Shown: positions 38,333-47,709, counted from the stretch's first letter. The stretch: DNA of 64,000 nt from Flavobacteria bacterium MS024-2A (GCA_905182305.1 CAJJBB010000009.1:1-64000), one strand, 5' to 3'. The notes: generated from the sequence alone by a model not told the origin. A program made the numbers and translations.

Positions 38333-38476
38333 TTCATCAAATCCAGGAATCTGATTGTTTGTAAAACAACACTGAGAAAATCTCTTTTTATTGGGCTAAT
38401 AGCCTTTTTTATGCTTTATGTATGGGCTGAACTTGGTGTTTGAATGTTTTTTCAAGATAGTTGGGGAGGGGATTAA
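38333..38476 (+). pseudogene. Possible remnant of a small membrane protein
   Basis: One frame reads LRKSLFIGLIAFFMLYVW then AELGV, a TGA at 38441, then MFFQDSWGGD and a TAA, with no ATG before the helix. The hydrophobic run and the in-frame continuation after the stop look like a decayed or mis-sequenced single-helix protein. Confidence 0.3.
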
Positions 38477-38535
38477 TTTTAGTTTAAAGTGAAGAGATAT
38501 TATTTTTTTAAGTTTTAAAATAAAAAAAACATTAA

Positions 38536-39411
38536 TTAATCTCCTTTTTTAAAACCATAAATTAGTTGACCTATAAAATTATTAGACATTTTCTGATCAC
38601 CTTTATAACCAAGTTTTAAATATTCATTTGCATTGGGAATATAATTTGTTTTAAATAGATAATCCCAAATACTTAAACTGATAGCGAAATTAACTCCTGT
38701 TTTAAATTTACTTGGAAATGAATAAGCATGATGATGAAGATGCATAATAGGATTATTGAAAACATATTTCATAGGACCATAACTAAGCTTTATGTTAGCA
38801 TGGTTTAGATGTCCAATAACAATACTGAGGTAGTGAATTATATAGGCTTGCTCTGGTTCAAACCCACCAATCATCATAATAACAAAAACCTTAGAAGGTT
38901 TATACAAAATATTTTCTATCCAATGATAACGAAAATGAGCTGCAAAGCCCATTTCTTTGACCGAATGGTGAACTTTATGAAATTTCCATAAAAATGGAAA
39001 GCGATGCATTAATATATGAGTAAACCATTGAACGAAATCTAAAGTCACAAAAAATATAAGTAATTGAATTGCAGGAGAAAAATTTGATAGTTCAAAAAAT
39101 GCAAAAGAATCTGTCCTCAAATTGAATAAATCATTCATTAGTTTATTGAAAATTTCATAAAATCCATCAATAACTATTGAAAAAACAAAAAAGTTGAAAA
39201 ACATATAAAATACATCTAACCAAAAATCTACTCTAATTTTTTTTTGTTTTTTTCGCCATGGAAAAATTAATTCAAGAGTCCAAATTAAAATTGAAATGAT
39301 GATTAAACCCCAAAAATAATTTTCATGATTAGGTACTTCGAAAAAAATCTGTTTAAAGGTCCAGTCTAAGACACCTAAAAAAGATTTTGTAAGTAATTTT
39401 AAATATTCCAT
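38536..39411 (-). CDS. Sterol desaturase / fatty acid hydroxylase family protein
   Basis: Integral membrane di-iron oxygenase of 291 residues. The three His boxes are visible: HILMHR, HKVHHS and HLHHHA, with further His residues between. Membrane helices precede the first box and separate it from the others. Bacterial members hydroxylate or desaturate membrane lipids or carotenoids; no carotenoid genes adjoin, so the substrate is open. Confidence 0.87.
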   Translation of the reverse strand: MEYLKLLTKSFLGVLDWTFKQIFFEVPNHENYFWGLIIISILIWTLELIFPWRKKQKKIRVDFWLDVFYMFFNFFVFSIVIDGFYEIFNKLMNDLFNLRTDSFAFFELSNFSPAIQLLIFFVTLDFVQWFTHILMHRFPFLWKFHKVHHSVKEMGFAAHFRYHWIENILYKPSKVFVIMMIGGFEPEQAYIIHYLSIVIGHLNHANIKLSYGPMKYVFNNPIMHLHHHAYSFPSKFKTGVNFAISLSIWDYLFKTNYIPNANEYLKLGYKGDQKMSNNFIGQLIYGFKKGD

Positions 39412-39550
39412 TTGTTATTTCAAATTTAGGAACATTTTTCTCTAAAATTTAATTTATATCCAACTATTAGATAGAATTTGAGAATCATATGTAGATAAAA
39501 AACTTATGAAACTCTGTGTTGATGATCAATTGATAATTTCCAATATTTCA

Positions 39551-39573
39551 TACTGTCAGTTTTTACTGTCAGT
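39551..39573 (+). repeat. Direct repeat upstream of tRNA-Met
   Basis: TACTGTCAGT at 39551-39560 and again at 39564-39573 (13-base period), ending 10 bases before the tRNA -7 element. Confidence 0.4.
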
Positions 39574-39582
39574 AATATATTA

Positions 39583-39590
39583 TATATTTG
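39583..39590 (+). promoter_or_regulatory. Putative -7 element of the tRNA-Met gene
   Basis: TATATTTG matches TAnnTTTG and ends 11 bases before the tRNA 5' end. Confidence 0.5.
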
Positions 39591-39601
39591 CCACCTCAAA
39601 T

Positions 39602-39675
39602 GGCGAGGTAGCTCAGCTGGTTAGAGCGTCGGATTCATAACCCGGAGGTCGGGGGATCGTGCCCCCCTCTCGCTA
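39602..39675 (+). tRNA. tRNA-Met (CAT), elongator type
   Basis: Full cloverleaf: acceptor GGCGAGG with TCTCGCT (two G-T wobbles), D-stem GCTC/GAGC, anticodon loop TTCATAA with CAT at 39636-39638, five-base T-stem GGGGG/CCCCC, discriminator A at 39675. CCA is not encoded. The acceptor 1-72 pair is formed, so it is elongator rather than initiator-like. The T-loop ATCGTGC departs from TTCRANY, and position 31-39 is an A-C mismatch. Confidence 0.92.
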
Positions 39676-39683
39676 CATTTTTT

Positions 39684-39713
39684 ATAAACCTTTCAATTAT
39701 TTGAAAGGTTTAT
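39684..39713 (+). terminator. Terminator after tRNA-Met
   Basis: Perfect 13-base stem ATAAACCTTTCAA with TTGAAAGGTTTAT around a TTAT loop, followed by a short T-rich stretch. Confidence 0.75.
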
Positions 39714-39823
39714 TTGTTAAAATTCTATTTTCTACAAGACCTTTTTTTTATCAATTAAAATTTAATTAATCATTTAAATAAAAAGGAAAACTTATTTAAG
39801 ACTTAAATTTTAGCATTAATAAA

Positions 39824-41050
39824 TTATGTTTTTAATTGTCCTGCAACAAAACCGGTAGTCCAAGCAGATTGAAAATTATATCCGCCTGTAATACCATCAA
39901 TATTTAGTACTTCACCTGCAAAGTAAAGTCCTGCTGAGGTTTTGCTTTCCATTGTTTTTAGATTAATACTTGAAAGCGATACCCCTCCACAAGTAACAAA
40001 TTCATCTTTAAAAGTTGTTTTTCCAGAAACGAGATACTTATCATTAACTAAACATTCAACAAATCTACGACCTTCTTTTTTACTTAAATCAATCCATTTT
40101 TTAGTTTGAGGTATGTTATTTTTTTGAACTAGAAATTGCCATAATCGTTGGGGGAGTGAAAATGCTTTCTGATTAAAGAGTGTCTTTTGAGGATTTTGAT
40201 TTGCACAGGCTTGTAGTTGATTGAAAAGTATTGTCGTGTTTTTTTCTCCAACCCAATTTATTAGCAGTTCAAATTGATATTCACATTTAGCAAGTTTCTG
40301 GGCGCCAAAAGCAGATCCTTTTAAAATTGTAGGTCCGCTCATTCCCCAATGAGTAATTAGTAATGGACCACTGACTTCTATGCCATGTTTTTTAATTTTC
40401 ATATAAACATTTTCAACCGTTACTCCCATGAGTTCTGTGATCTTTTCATTGGGCATATTAAAGGTGAAAAGTGATGGTACCGGTGCAATAATTTTATGAT
40501 TTAGAGTTTTTATCCAGTCAAATCCAGAGATCTTAGGATTACCTCCGGTTGCGATAACTACAGCATTAAAATTTTTGGTTGCTGCTTCATCTTTAATAGA
40601 TAGATTCCACAGTATACCATCTTTTTTTAATGATGTAATCGTTTTATTATAATAAAGATCAATACCTAAATCTTCAGCCTCTTGCATTAAGCAATCAATA
40701 ATACTTTGTGACTTATTAGAGACGGGAAATACCCTTCCATCAGCTTCTGATTTTAAAGGTATCCCTCGAGATTCAAACCACTCTTGTGTGTCTGTTGTAT
40801 TAAAACGATAAAACAGATTTCTTAATTGCTTTCCTCCCCTTGGATATGCCATACATAAGGCATCAATGTCACTGTCTGAATTTGTCACATTACAACGTCC
40901 ACCACCAGATATTTTAACTTTAGCAAGTACCTTTGTTGTTTTTTCATAAAGTATAACCTTTGCCTGTGGATGGTGTTTTTTTACTGAAAGTGCTGCAAAA
41001 AAACCTGCAGCTCCGCCCCCTAATACTGCTACATTATTAATTTCTTTCAT
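39824..41050 (-). CDS. NAD(P)/FAD-dependent flavoprotein (HI0933/YhiN family)
   Basis: A 408-residue flavoprotein starting with the FAD-binding VAVLGGGAAGFFAALSVKKHHP. SGGGRCNVTN, VFPVSNKSQSI and the C-terminal GGYNFQSAWTTGFVAG are the family signatures. Members are named BaiN/YhiN; the reaction is not settled for most. Predicted cytoplasmic. Confidence 0.87.
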   Translation of the reverse strand: MKEINNVAVLGGGAAGFFAALSVKKHHPQAKVILYEKTTKVLAKVKISGGGRCNVTNSDSDIDALCMAYPRGGKQLRNLFYRFNTTDTQEWFESRGIPLKSEADGRVFPVSNKSQSIIDCLMQEAEDLGIDLYYNKTITSLKKDGILWNLSIKDEAATKNFNAVVIATGGNPKISGFDWIKTLNHKIIAPVPSLFTFNMPNEKITELMGVTVENVYMKIKKHGIEVSGPLLITHWGMSGPTILKGSAFGAQKLAKCEYQFELLINWVGEKNTTILFNQLQACANQNPQKTLFNQKAFSLPQRLWQFLVQKNNIPQTKKWIDLSKKEGRRFVECLVNDKYLVSGKTTFKDEFVTCGGVSLSSINLKTMESKTSAGLYFAGEVLNIDGITGGYNFQSAWTTGFVAGQLKT

Positions 41051-41085
41051 ACCTTTCTATTGTATTGACTTTTCTGTTCCTTAGC

Positions 41086-41512
41086 CTAAGCATTAAACTG
41101 TCTTAAGTGATGATGTAAATGATAGTTTGAAGTTTCATTCCATTGTGCTCGTGTTAAAAGGCCAAAATAAAAATGAGGAGGAAATTCTACTTTTTTAGGT
41201 GAATTAAAAAATAAAGTCATTTTTTCTTTTAAAAGGCGAATGTCATTTTGAAAGTTATGTAGGTTTAGTTCCTTTTCCAGCGACTTGATTTATGTCTTTT
41301 GGGGCTGGAACTGTTTTTCGTTCTTTTGCTAATATTAGCACTTCTTCTTTTGAAAGCTTAGGAGTTTCTGTTAGGGTAAGCTCCTCCGAAGCCATACGAT
41401 AAAAATCTGTGCAATGACATACCATTTGATGTACATTCATTTTACCATATTTTGCTTTATGATTTGGCGTTAAGCTATCTATACGCGTTCAAAAAGTGTA
41501 ATAATTTTTCAT
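41086..41512 (-). pseudogene. DUF1569/DinB-like protein with two lesions
   Basis: The start ATG at 41512 overlaps the symporter stop (ATGA), giving MKNYYTF, but codon 8 is TGA; the same frame then continues TRIDSLTPNHKAKYGKMNVHQMV. A second break lies at about 41255-41260: frame one ends GKGTKPT then TAA, while the next frame supplies NFQNDIRLLKEKM and the His-rich end YHLHHHLRQFNA (stop at 41086). Removing one base (CCT-ACA-AAC) repairs the latter. Restored it would be about 141 residues, a four-helix DinB-type domain. Real decay or sequence errors. Confidence 0.7.
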
Positions 41513-43170
41513 TCATTTTTAGTAGAAAGTGTTATTTGTAAAAGAAGTGCAAAAACAACTGTAAGTATAGCCCCAATTAAATTAAGCCATAAAAAGCTAA
41601 CCAAGTCATTTGAAAAAAGCAATAAAACAATTCCTTCTGAAATAATTGCTGCCCAAAAAACAGCATTTCCTTTCACATACTTTATGAAAATTGCTATTAG
41701 AAAAATTCCTAAAATTGTTCCATAAAAAACAGAGCCAATTATGTTTACCAATTGAATAAGGTTTTCAAATAAATTTCCAATACTTGCAAATAATATGGCA
41801 ATTATACCCCATAACAATGTAAATCCTTTGGAGACAGTTACATAATGTGCTGGTGATTTTTCAACAACATTTCTTTGATATAAATCAATTGTTGTTGTTG
41901 CTGCCAATGCATTAAGCTCTGAAGCAGTGGAACTCATTGCAGCAGAAAAGATAACAGCCAGTAATAAGCCAATGAGACCTGTTGGGAGATGACCTAAAAT
42001 AAATGAGATAAAGACATAATCTTTATCATTTGTTTCTAATGATGGATTCACTGACTTAATAAGGTTTTTAGCTTCTTGTCTTTGCGCTTTTTCAATTGTA
42101 CTAAGTTGTGTTATTTCTTCCTGAAAAGAAACACTTAAAGTCTTATTCAAAAGCTTTGTTCTTATTTCCTTTTGGGTAGCTTTATTTTTAAGTTCTAATA
42201 AATGGAAAGCTTCAGCTACTTCAGATTTTTTAACGGCAGCAATAGCTTTGGGATTAAAGTTTATTGGCGAAGGCTCAAATTGATAGAATATAAATACCAT
42301 GACCCCAACAAGGAGAATGAAAAATTGCATTGGAATTTTCAAAACACCGTTCATTACAAGTCCCATTTGACTTTCCTTTAAGGATTTTCCTGAAAGATAA
42401 CGTTGTACTTGTGATTGATCTGTACCAAAATATGAAAGTGCCAAGAAAAATCCTCCCGTTAAGCCACTCCAAAAGGTATACCTACTGTTTAGATTAAAGC
42501 TAAAATCAAGTACATTTAATTTTCCAGCTTTTCCTGCAATTTTAATTGCTTCATGAAAACCGATGCCTTCAGGGAATTGTTTAATTATAAAACCGAAGGC
42601 AAGAAACATTCCTAGAAATATGATAAACATTTGCTGTTTTTGCGTCACATTTACAGCTTTTGTTCCTCCAATCATTGTGTAGGTAATTACTAAACTTCCT
42701 ACAAGTAAAACCAATACTTTTAAATTCCACCCAAGCACTACACTTAAAATAATAGCGGGTGCATATATTGTAATTCCTGCAGCAAGTCCTCTTTGAATTA
42801 AAAACAATAAGGCGGTAAGGGTTCTCACTTTGAGGTCAAAACGTTTTTCTAAAAACTCATAAGCAGTGTAGACATTTAGACGGTGATATACTGGAATAAA
42901 AAACAAGCATATAATTAGCATCGCGAAAGGCAATCCAAAATAAAATTGAACAAAACCCATTCCATCATGGAAAGCTTGTCCAGGAGTTGATAAAAAAGTG
43001 ATGGCACTAGCTTGGGTAGCCATTACTGATAGACCTACGGTCCACCAACGAGCTTCATTACCACCCTTTAAATATTCTTTAATGTTTTCATGACTATTAT
43101 TTTTCCATATACCATAGAGTACAATAAAAGCTAAGGTTACGCCTAAAATGATCCAATCGAATATCTGCAT
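41509..43170 (-). CDS. Sodium:solute symporter (SSS family)
   Basis: Sodium-driven transporter, 553 residues, with about 13 hydrophobic helices and the family segment LTALLFLIQRGLAAGITIYAPA. An unusual soluble insertion (about residues 315-380, charged, helical) interrupts the helices. Its ATG overlaps the stop of a 28-residue membrane peptide (TAATG), and its stop overlaps the DUF1569 start (ATGA). Substrate unknown; the upstream PIG-L deacetylase suggests an amino sugar or sugar derivative, which is inference. Confidence 0.88.
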   Translation of the reverse strand: MQIFDWIILGVTLAFIVLYGIWKNNSHENIKEYLKGGNEARWWTVGLSVMATQASAITFLSTPGQAFHDGMGFVQFYFGLPFAMLIICLFFIPVYHRLNVYTAYEFLEKRFDLKVRTLTALLFLIQRGLAAGITIYAPAIILSVVLGWNLKVLVLLVGSLVITYTMIGGTKAVNVTQKQQMFIIFLGMFLAFGFIIKQFPEGIGFHEAIKIAGKAGKLNVLDFSFNLNSRYTFWSGLTGGFFLALSYFGTDQSQVQRYLSGKSLKESQMGLVMNGVLKIPMQFFILLVGVMVFIFYQFEPSPINFNPKAIAAVKKSEVAEAFHLLELKNKATQKEIRTKLLNKTLSVSFQEEITQLSTIEKAQRQEAKNLIKSVNPSLETNDKDYVFISFILGHLPTGLIGLLLAVIFSAAMSSTASELNALAATTTIDLYQRNVVEKSPAHYVTVSKGFTLLWGIIAILFASIGNLFENLIQLVNIIGSVFYGTILGIFLIAIFIKYVKGNAVFWAAIISEGIVLLLFSNDLVSFLWLNLIGAILTVVFALLLQITLSTKNE

Positions 43171-43256
43171 TAGTTATACATATTCATAAATTGATAAAAC
43201 ACTACCCAATACAGTAAGTTTATTACGATTAATAAAATATATGTAGATTTCTTCAT
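43170..43256 (-). CDS. 28-residue single-helix membrane peptide coupled to a symporter
   Basis: ATG at 43256 overlaps the PIG-L stop (ATGA) and its TAA overlaps the symporter ATG (TAATG). It encodes MKKSTYILLIVINLLYWVVF followed by YQFMNMYN: a short positive N-terminus and one membrane helix. Overlap at both ends, with no spare bases, argues for real translation. Small helical subunits accompany some SSS symporters, so an accessory role is plausible. No family recognised. Confidence 0.6.
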   Translation of the reverse strand: MKKSTYILLIVINLLYWVVFYQFMNMYN

Positions 43257-45710
43257 TGTCCATAAGAAATTATATTGGCAAACAATCTGTATGCCCCAGG
43301 AACTCCAGCAGGAAGTTGTCTAAAAAAACTAAGTCCTGTAAAAATAAATTTACCTTTTCCGTGATCTGCTACTAAAAGGCTTCCCTTTTTGGGAGTTTCT
43401 CCTTTGTCATTCATTGATAAAAGAGGTTCATACTTAGCATCCCATTTATTAGAGAAATATAAGCCACGTTCTTGAACCCAGCCATCAAAATCATTATCAG
43501 TAATTTTATTAGGTTTGTTTAAAAGTGGGTGCAAAGAGTTTAATAGGGTAACCTTTGAATTTTCATTTGTAACACGATCTCTATTGAAACTTATTGGATA
43601 TGGACCAGCTAAATCACTGTTAAATCCTCTACTGGTATTGTATTGTACAACCACTGTTCCACCTTGCTTAACATAATCCCAAAGTATTTGATTTTTAAAT
43701 GTAAGGTCTTTATGAACATTAAAAGCACGAATCCCTACCACTAGAGTTGGAAAGTTTATTAGACGTTCCAAACGAAGGTTGTTTATATTAAATTCTGTTA
43801 CTTCTATCCCAATATTTCGCAGATTTTCTGCTATTTTATCTCCTGCTCCTCTAAGGTATGCAATGTGATTTACATTTGTTTTAAGATCTATTTTAACAAC
43901 TTTTGTTTCATTGGGAGTTAATAAATATTGTTTTGAAATATGGGGGTAGGATATTTCGTTTAATTGCATATTATAATTCTGATCTCCTTGCGTTACAAGT
44001 GATGTAAATAGCCCAGTAGTATTTCCTTCTGGAGGGGTAACTTCAAAGATAAATTCTTGTGAAACCTCTGCCATGGGAATATAAAAGTCCTGTGATGAAG
44101 GACTGATTTTCCAGTATTTTGGGGTTGAAAGAGTCACACTTCCTTTTAAATTTTCAGTATGTGATGTGACAATTAAACTAACCTTTTTTGGAGTGTTTTC
44201 TTTAAAGAGGATTACCCGTTCATTAATTTGTGTGGTTATTTTAGGAACCAATTGAAAGTTTTCTACAACTTCACCCTTTACTCGATCCGTGGATCGGAAG
44301 GTGAGGGGAACATTAACTAAAATCAGATTACCATCTATATTTAATTCAAAAATAGCTTGAATAGGGTTAGGTGTTTCTGCTAATCCTTTTAAATCAGGAT
44401 TACTAACTTTATAGTTTCCTATATCTCCTTTTTCTATTAACCAATAAGGAGTAGTTTGTACTTTAGGTAGAAGTATAGACTTACTTTCTTGCCACGCTTT
44501 GTTTTCAGACAATGATTGCTTTGTGTCAAGATTTACTGCACCTACTATTTTCTCTATTGACACCTTAATTGGACTTGGATTTAGTGCTTTTAAAGTTATT
44601 TCGGTTAAAGTATTGGCAACACCTGTTGGTTTAGAGGTGTTGAATTGTAATCTAAGACCTAAGCAATATTGAACAAGGTTAGTCACTTCCTTGAGTTTTA
44701 CTGTGCGCCAATGGCCGGGTTTTAAAGCTTTAATTTTAGAGTGAATCTTCAATAATTGTTGGATACTTTTATAAGGTTTTTCAAAATTAAAATCAGCAAG
44801 TATCTCTTCAATAAGCAAGCCAATAGCTTTGCCTCCTTTCACTCTACTCCAGTTAGTATCAATTCCTTGAAAAGGATTGTTTTTATTCGGAATACTTCCG
44901 TTAATGAGTTCTAAATATTCTTCTTGACTTCCAAGGCCAGGTGAGCTTCCAAACCCCTGCGATTTATGCTGACTTCTACTTTTAGAAGCAATCTCAGCAT
45001 TCGAGCTACCTAATAAATTATTAATGGGATTACTTTCTAAAGTAATCATATTTGATTTGTCAGCATTTTTAAATTTTTCTCTACTACCATAAGCCCACCA
45101 TGAAGTATTATAAAATTGGCGTGTAGGTTGCCAAACAGCAACATCATTTAATTGCTCAGGATATGCTTTTGGATTGGCTGCAAGTGAAAAGGCCATTTCA
45201 CTTAAAATAGCAGAACTACTATGGTGTCCATGAGTACTTCCAGGAGTTCTATGGTCAAATCGATTAATAATAACATCAGGTTTAAATTCCCGGATACGAA
45301 ATACAATTTGTGCTAAAATCTCGTTTTTATTCCAAATTTCAAGTGTTTCATCAGGATGTTTAGAATATCCAAAATCATTAGCAGTAGTGAAAAATTGCTG
45401 TCCTCCATCTATTTTTCTTGCCTCTAAAAGCTCCTGTGTTCTTATGAGTCCTAGACTTTCTAGGAGTTCTGTTCCAATTAAATTTTGTCCCCCATCTCCA
45501 CGGGTCATTGAAAGGTAGGCTGTATTGTAATTGTATTGATTTGAAAATAACGAAATTAATCTAGTATTTTCATCATCAGGATGTGCTGCAACATATAGCA
45601 CTGATCCTAGAGTGTTTAGTTTTTGTATTTTTTTATAGATCTCTGAGCTACTTTGTCCACTAACAGAGGTTACAGCAATAATAAGTAATATGTATATTCT
45701 TGTGTTTCAT
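43253..45710 (-). CDS. PIG-L family deacetylase, large exported form (frame change in signal peptide)
   Basis: About 818 residues. The PIG-L metal-binding AHPDDE motif (VLYVAAHPDDENTRLI) lies near the N-terminus and HGHHSS further on; the C-terminal half is beta-rich with a terminal ThuA/glutamine-amidotransferase-like region (PTLVVGIRAFNVHKDL, VVQYNTSRGF). The frame containing AHPDDE can be extended back through IYILLIIAVTSVSGQSS, a clear signal peptide, but the ATG (MKHK, 45710) is in another frame; removing one base near 45695-45700 joins them. Expected activity is N-deacetylation of an amino sugar outside the cytoplasm. First gene of a coupled four-gene operon. Confidence 0.82.
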
Positions 45711-45818
45711 TGCGAATTATTTTATACAAAATAATTTAAAAAAACTTCTTCTACGAGATTTTTTAATTATCCTGTTTGGTAATTTAAGTGTTTTATTTTT
45801 TTTACTAAAATAAATGCT

Positions 45819-46421
45819 TCAAGATGATTTTTTTAGATGATTAATTTTTATTATTTCTTGTAATTTTTTATATACATGTGGCACAGGAAGACCAATGATA
45901 TTAGTATAACTTCCAGAGATTGAGTCAATATATAAGGTGCCAAATAAGTCCTGAATTCCATATGCACCTGCTTTATCCATTGGGGAGCCTGTGGCAATAT
46001 ACTCTTGGATTGCTTTTTTGGAGACTGGACCAAAGGTTACTTCAGAAACAACATTAATACATTCCCAAGTTTCTTTTTGTAAGAATCCTACAGCAGTTAT
46101 TACTTGATGTGTATCGTCAGAAAGTGTCTTTAAAATTTCTTCAGCATTTTGGATAGAGGTTGGTTTTCCTAGACATTTATTTTGATGCCAAACAATAGTG
46201 TCTGCAGTGATTATGATTTCATTGTCTTTTATAGTGTCTTTGAAAGCGTTTGCTTTTTGAGTAACTATGTATTCTGCTATCGCAGATCCAGATAAGGTTG
46301 ATGGAAAACTTTCTTCCACAGGAATCACTTTTTTTATAAAGGGAATTTTCATTTCCTTAAAAAACTGTTGTCTTCTAGGAGAACCTGATGCTAAAATAAT
46401 AGTATGTCCTTTTGTATCCAT
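45819..46421 (-). CDS. maf: Maf family nucleotide pyrophosphatase
   Basis: House-cleaning nucleoside triphosphate pyrophosphatase (dTTP/UTP or modified nucleotides), about 200 residues. IILASGSPRRQQFF, TADTIV and GKP, and the late GAYGIQD motif are all typical. The ATG at 46421 is one base after the preceding stop; a longer start lies within the KdsC-like gene. Third of the minus-strand set DUF2520, KdsC-like, Maf. Confidence 0.9.
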   Translation of the reverse strand: MDTKGHTIILASGSPRRQQFFKEMKIPFIKKVIPVEESFPSTLSGSAIAEYIVTQKANAFKDTIKDNEIIITADTIVWHQNKCLGKPTSIQNAEEILKTLSDDTHQVITAVGFLQKETWECINVVSEVTFGPVSKKAIQEYIATGSPMDKAGAYGIQDLFGTLYIDSISGSYTNIIGLPVPHVYKKLQEIIKINHLKKSS

Positions 46422-46422
46422 T

Positions 46423-46962
46423 TTAATCTTTTCCAACACCAATATCTTTAGAACCAATATCAATGCGCCACTTTCCTTGCACTCTTAAGACCTGTTCTAT
46501 GATTTCTCTTACACAACCTTCTCCTCCATTTTTATGTGATATATATGTAGCAATTGATTTCACGTCTGTTACAGCATCTGCAGGACAACAGCTTAATCCT
46601 ACTTTTTCCATTACTGGAATATCAGGAACATCATCTCCTACAAATAAAATAGTTTGAGGATCTATACTATAATTATCTATTAGATCATTATAGGCCTCTA
46701 TTTTATAGTTAGCTCCCATATAAATATCAAAAACACCTAATTCTTTAAAACGTTTACGAACTCCTTCATTTCTTCCGCCTGAAATAATAACGATTTTATA
46801 CCCTTGAACTAAGGCACATTTTATTGCATATCCATCTTTAGCATCAAAACTTCTGAGAAGTTCCCCCTCGTTGGTTATTAAAATTTTACCATCTGTTAGC
46901 ACCCCATCAACATCAAAAATAAATGTTTTGATAAAGGGTAATAAATTTTTATAATTTTTCAT
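46423..46962 (-). CDS. HAD-IIIA phosphatase, KdsC-like
   Basis: 179 residues. The HAD nucleophile motif FDVDGVLTDGKI, motif II VIISGGRN, and FVGDDVPDIPVM match 3-deoxy-D-manno-octulosonate 8-phosphate phosphatase (KdsC), a step in lipopolysaccharide core synthesis. One base downstream of the DUF2520 gene. KDO assignment follows the family and is not proved by context. Confidence 0.87.
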   Translation of the reverse strand: MKNYKNLLPFIKTFIFDVDGVLTDGKILITNEGELLRSFDAKDGYAIKCALVQGYKIVIISGGRNEGVRKRFKELGVFDIYMGANYKIEAYNDLIDNYSIDPQTILFVGDDVPDIPVMEKVGLSCCPADAVTDVKSIATYISHKNGGEGCVREIIEQVLRVQGKWRIDIGSKDIGVGKD

Positions 46963-47709
46963 TTAAGTGAGTAGCTTTTGGATCGAAGTAGTTAAGGTTG
47001 TATAAACCTTTTTTAATACTGGATTTTTAATTAACTCTAGATGTCTTTTCAAGGTGTTTTTATCGTTTCTTATTGCTGGTCCTGATTGCGCCTCTTCAGG
47101 TGAAATTTTATCAATTTTATTAAAGGTTTCTCGAATTAATGGACGTAGTAAATCAAAAGATAGTTCGTTGTCTTCACAAAATAAAGAGGCTTGTGTAAAC
47201 AAATGATTGATGAAATTATTTACAATTACAGCCGCTAAATGTAATTTTTCTCTTTGTTCGGAATTAATGTCAATTGGCTTTGCTTCAATGCTCTTAGTTA
47301 AGTCATAAATTAATTGTTTATCCGACAATTTGTTTGTTTCTATGCCAAAAGTTACTTCAGAAAAATCAATTTCTTGCTGATCATTAAAACTTTGGATGGG
47401 ATACCATACACCACGTCTTTTATGACTCTTTATTACGTCTATGGAAACACTTCCAGCAGTATGAATCAACAAAACATCTGTAGGTAGTTTTTTAGATATA
47501 CTAGATATCACGTCATCAGAAACCGCTAGAATATATAGATCCGCTTTTTCAATCGCATCTAGCGAGTTGGTTAGTGCAATTCCCTCGGGACTTATTAGAT
47601 TAGTTTCGGAACGATTATACCATTGAATGAGATCAATAGTTTGATTATTCACAAAAGATTTATACAATTGCTTACCAAGCTTTCCGGCACCAAGAAGAAT
47701 GACTTTCAT
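46963..47709 (-). CDS. DUF2520 / Rossmann-like domain protein
   Basis: 248 residues; the N-terminal KVILLGAGKLGKQLYKSF is an NAD(P)-binding Rossmann motif, and the C-terminal part (AAVIVNNFINHLFTQA, PLIRETFNKI, TGPAIRNDKNTL-like SGPAIRNDKNTL) is the DUF2520 dimerisation domain. Resembles pyrroline-5-carboxylate reductase-like proteins; substrate unknown. Upstream of KdsC-like and maf, as usual in Flavobacteriia. Confidence 0.87.
   Translation of the reverse strand: MKVILLGAGKLGKQLYKSFVNNQTIDLIQWYNRSETNLISPEGIALTNSLDAIEKADLYILAVSDDVISSISKKLPTDVLLIHTAGSVSIDVIKSHKRRGVWYPIQSFNDQQEIDFSEVTFGIETNKLSDKQLIYDLTKSIEAKPIDINSEQREKLHLAAVIVNNFINHLFTQASLFCEDNELSFDLLRPLIRETFNKIDKISPEEAQSGPAIRNDKNTLKRHLELIKNPVLKKVYTTLTTSIQKLLT

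Noticed and set aside
3268-45710. Programmed +1 frameshifting as a common explanation for the broken genes
   Set aside because: The break sites share no slippery codon or stop context, and one gene (fmt) needs the opposite shift.
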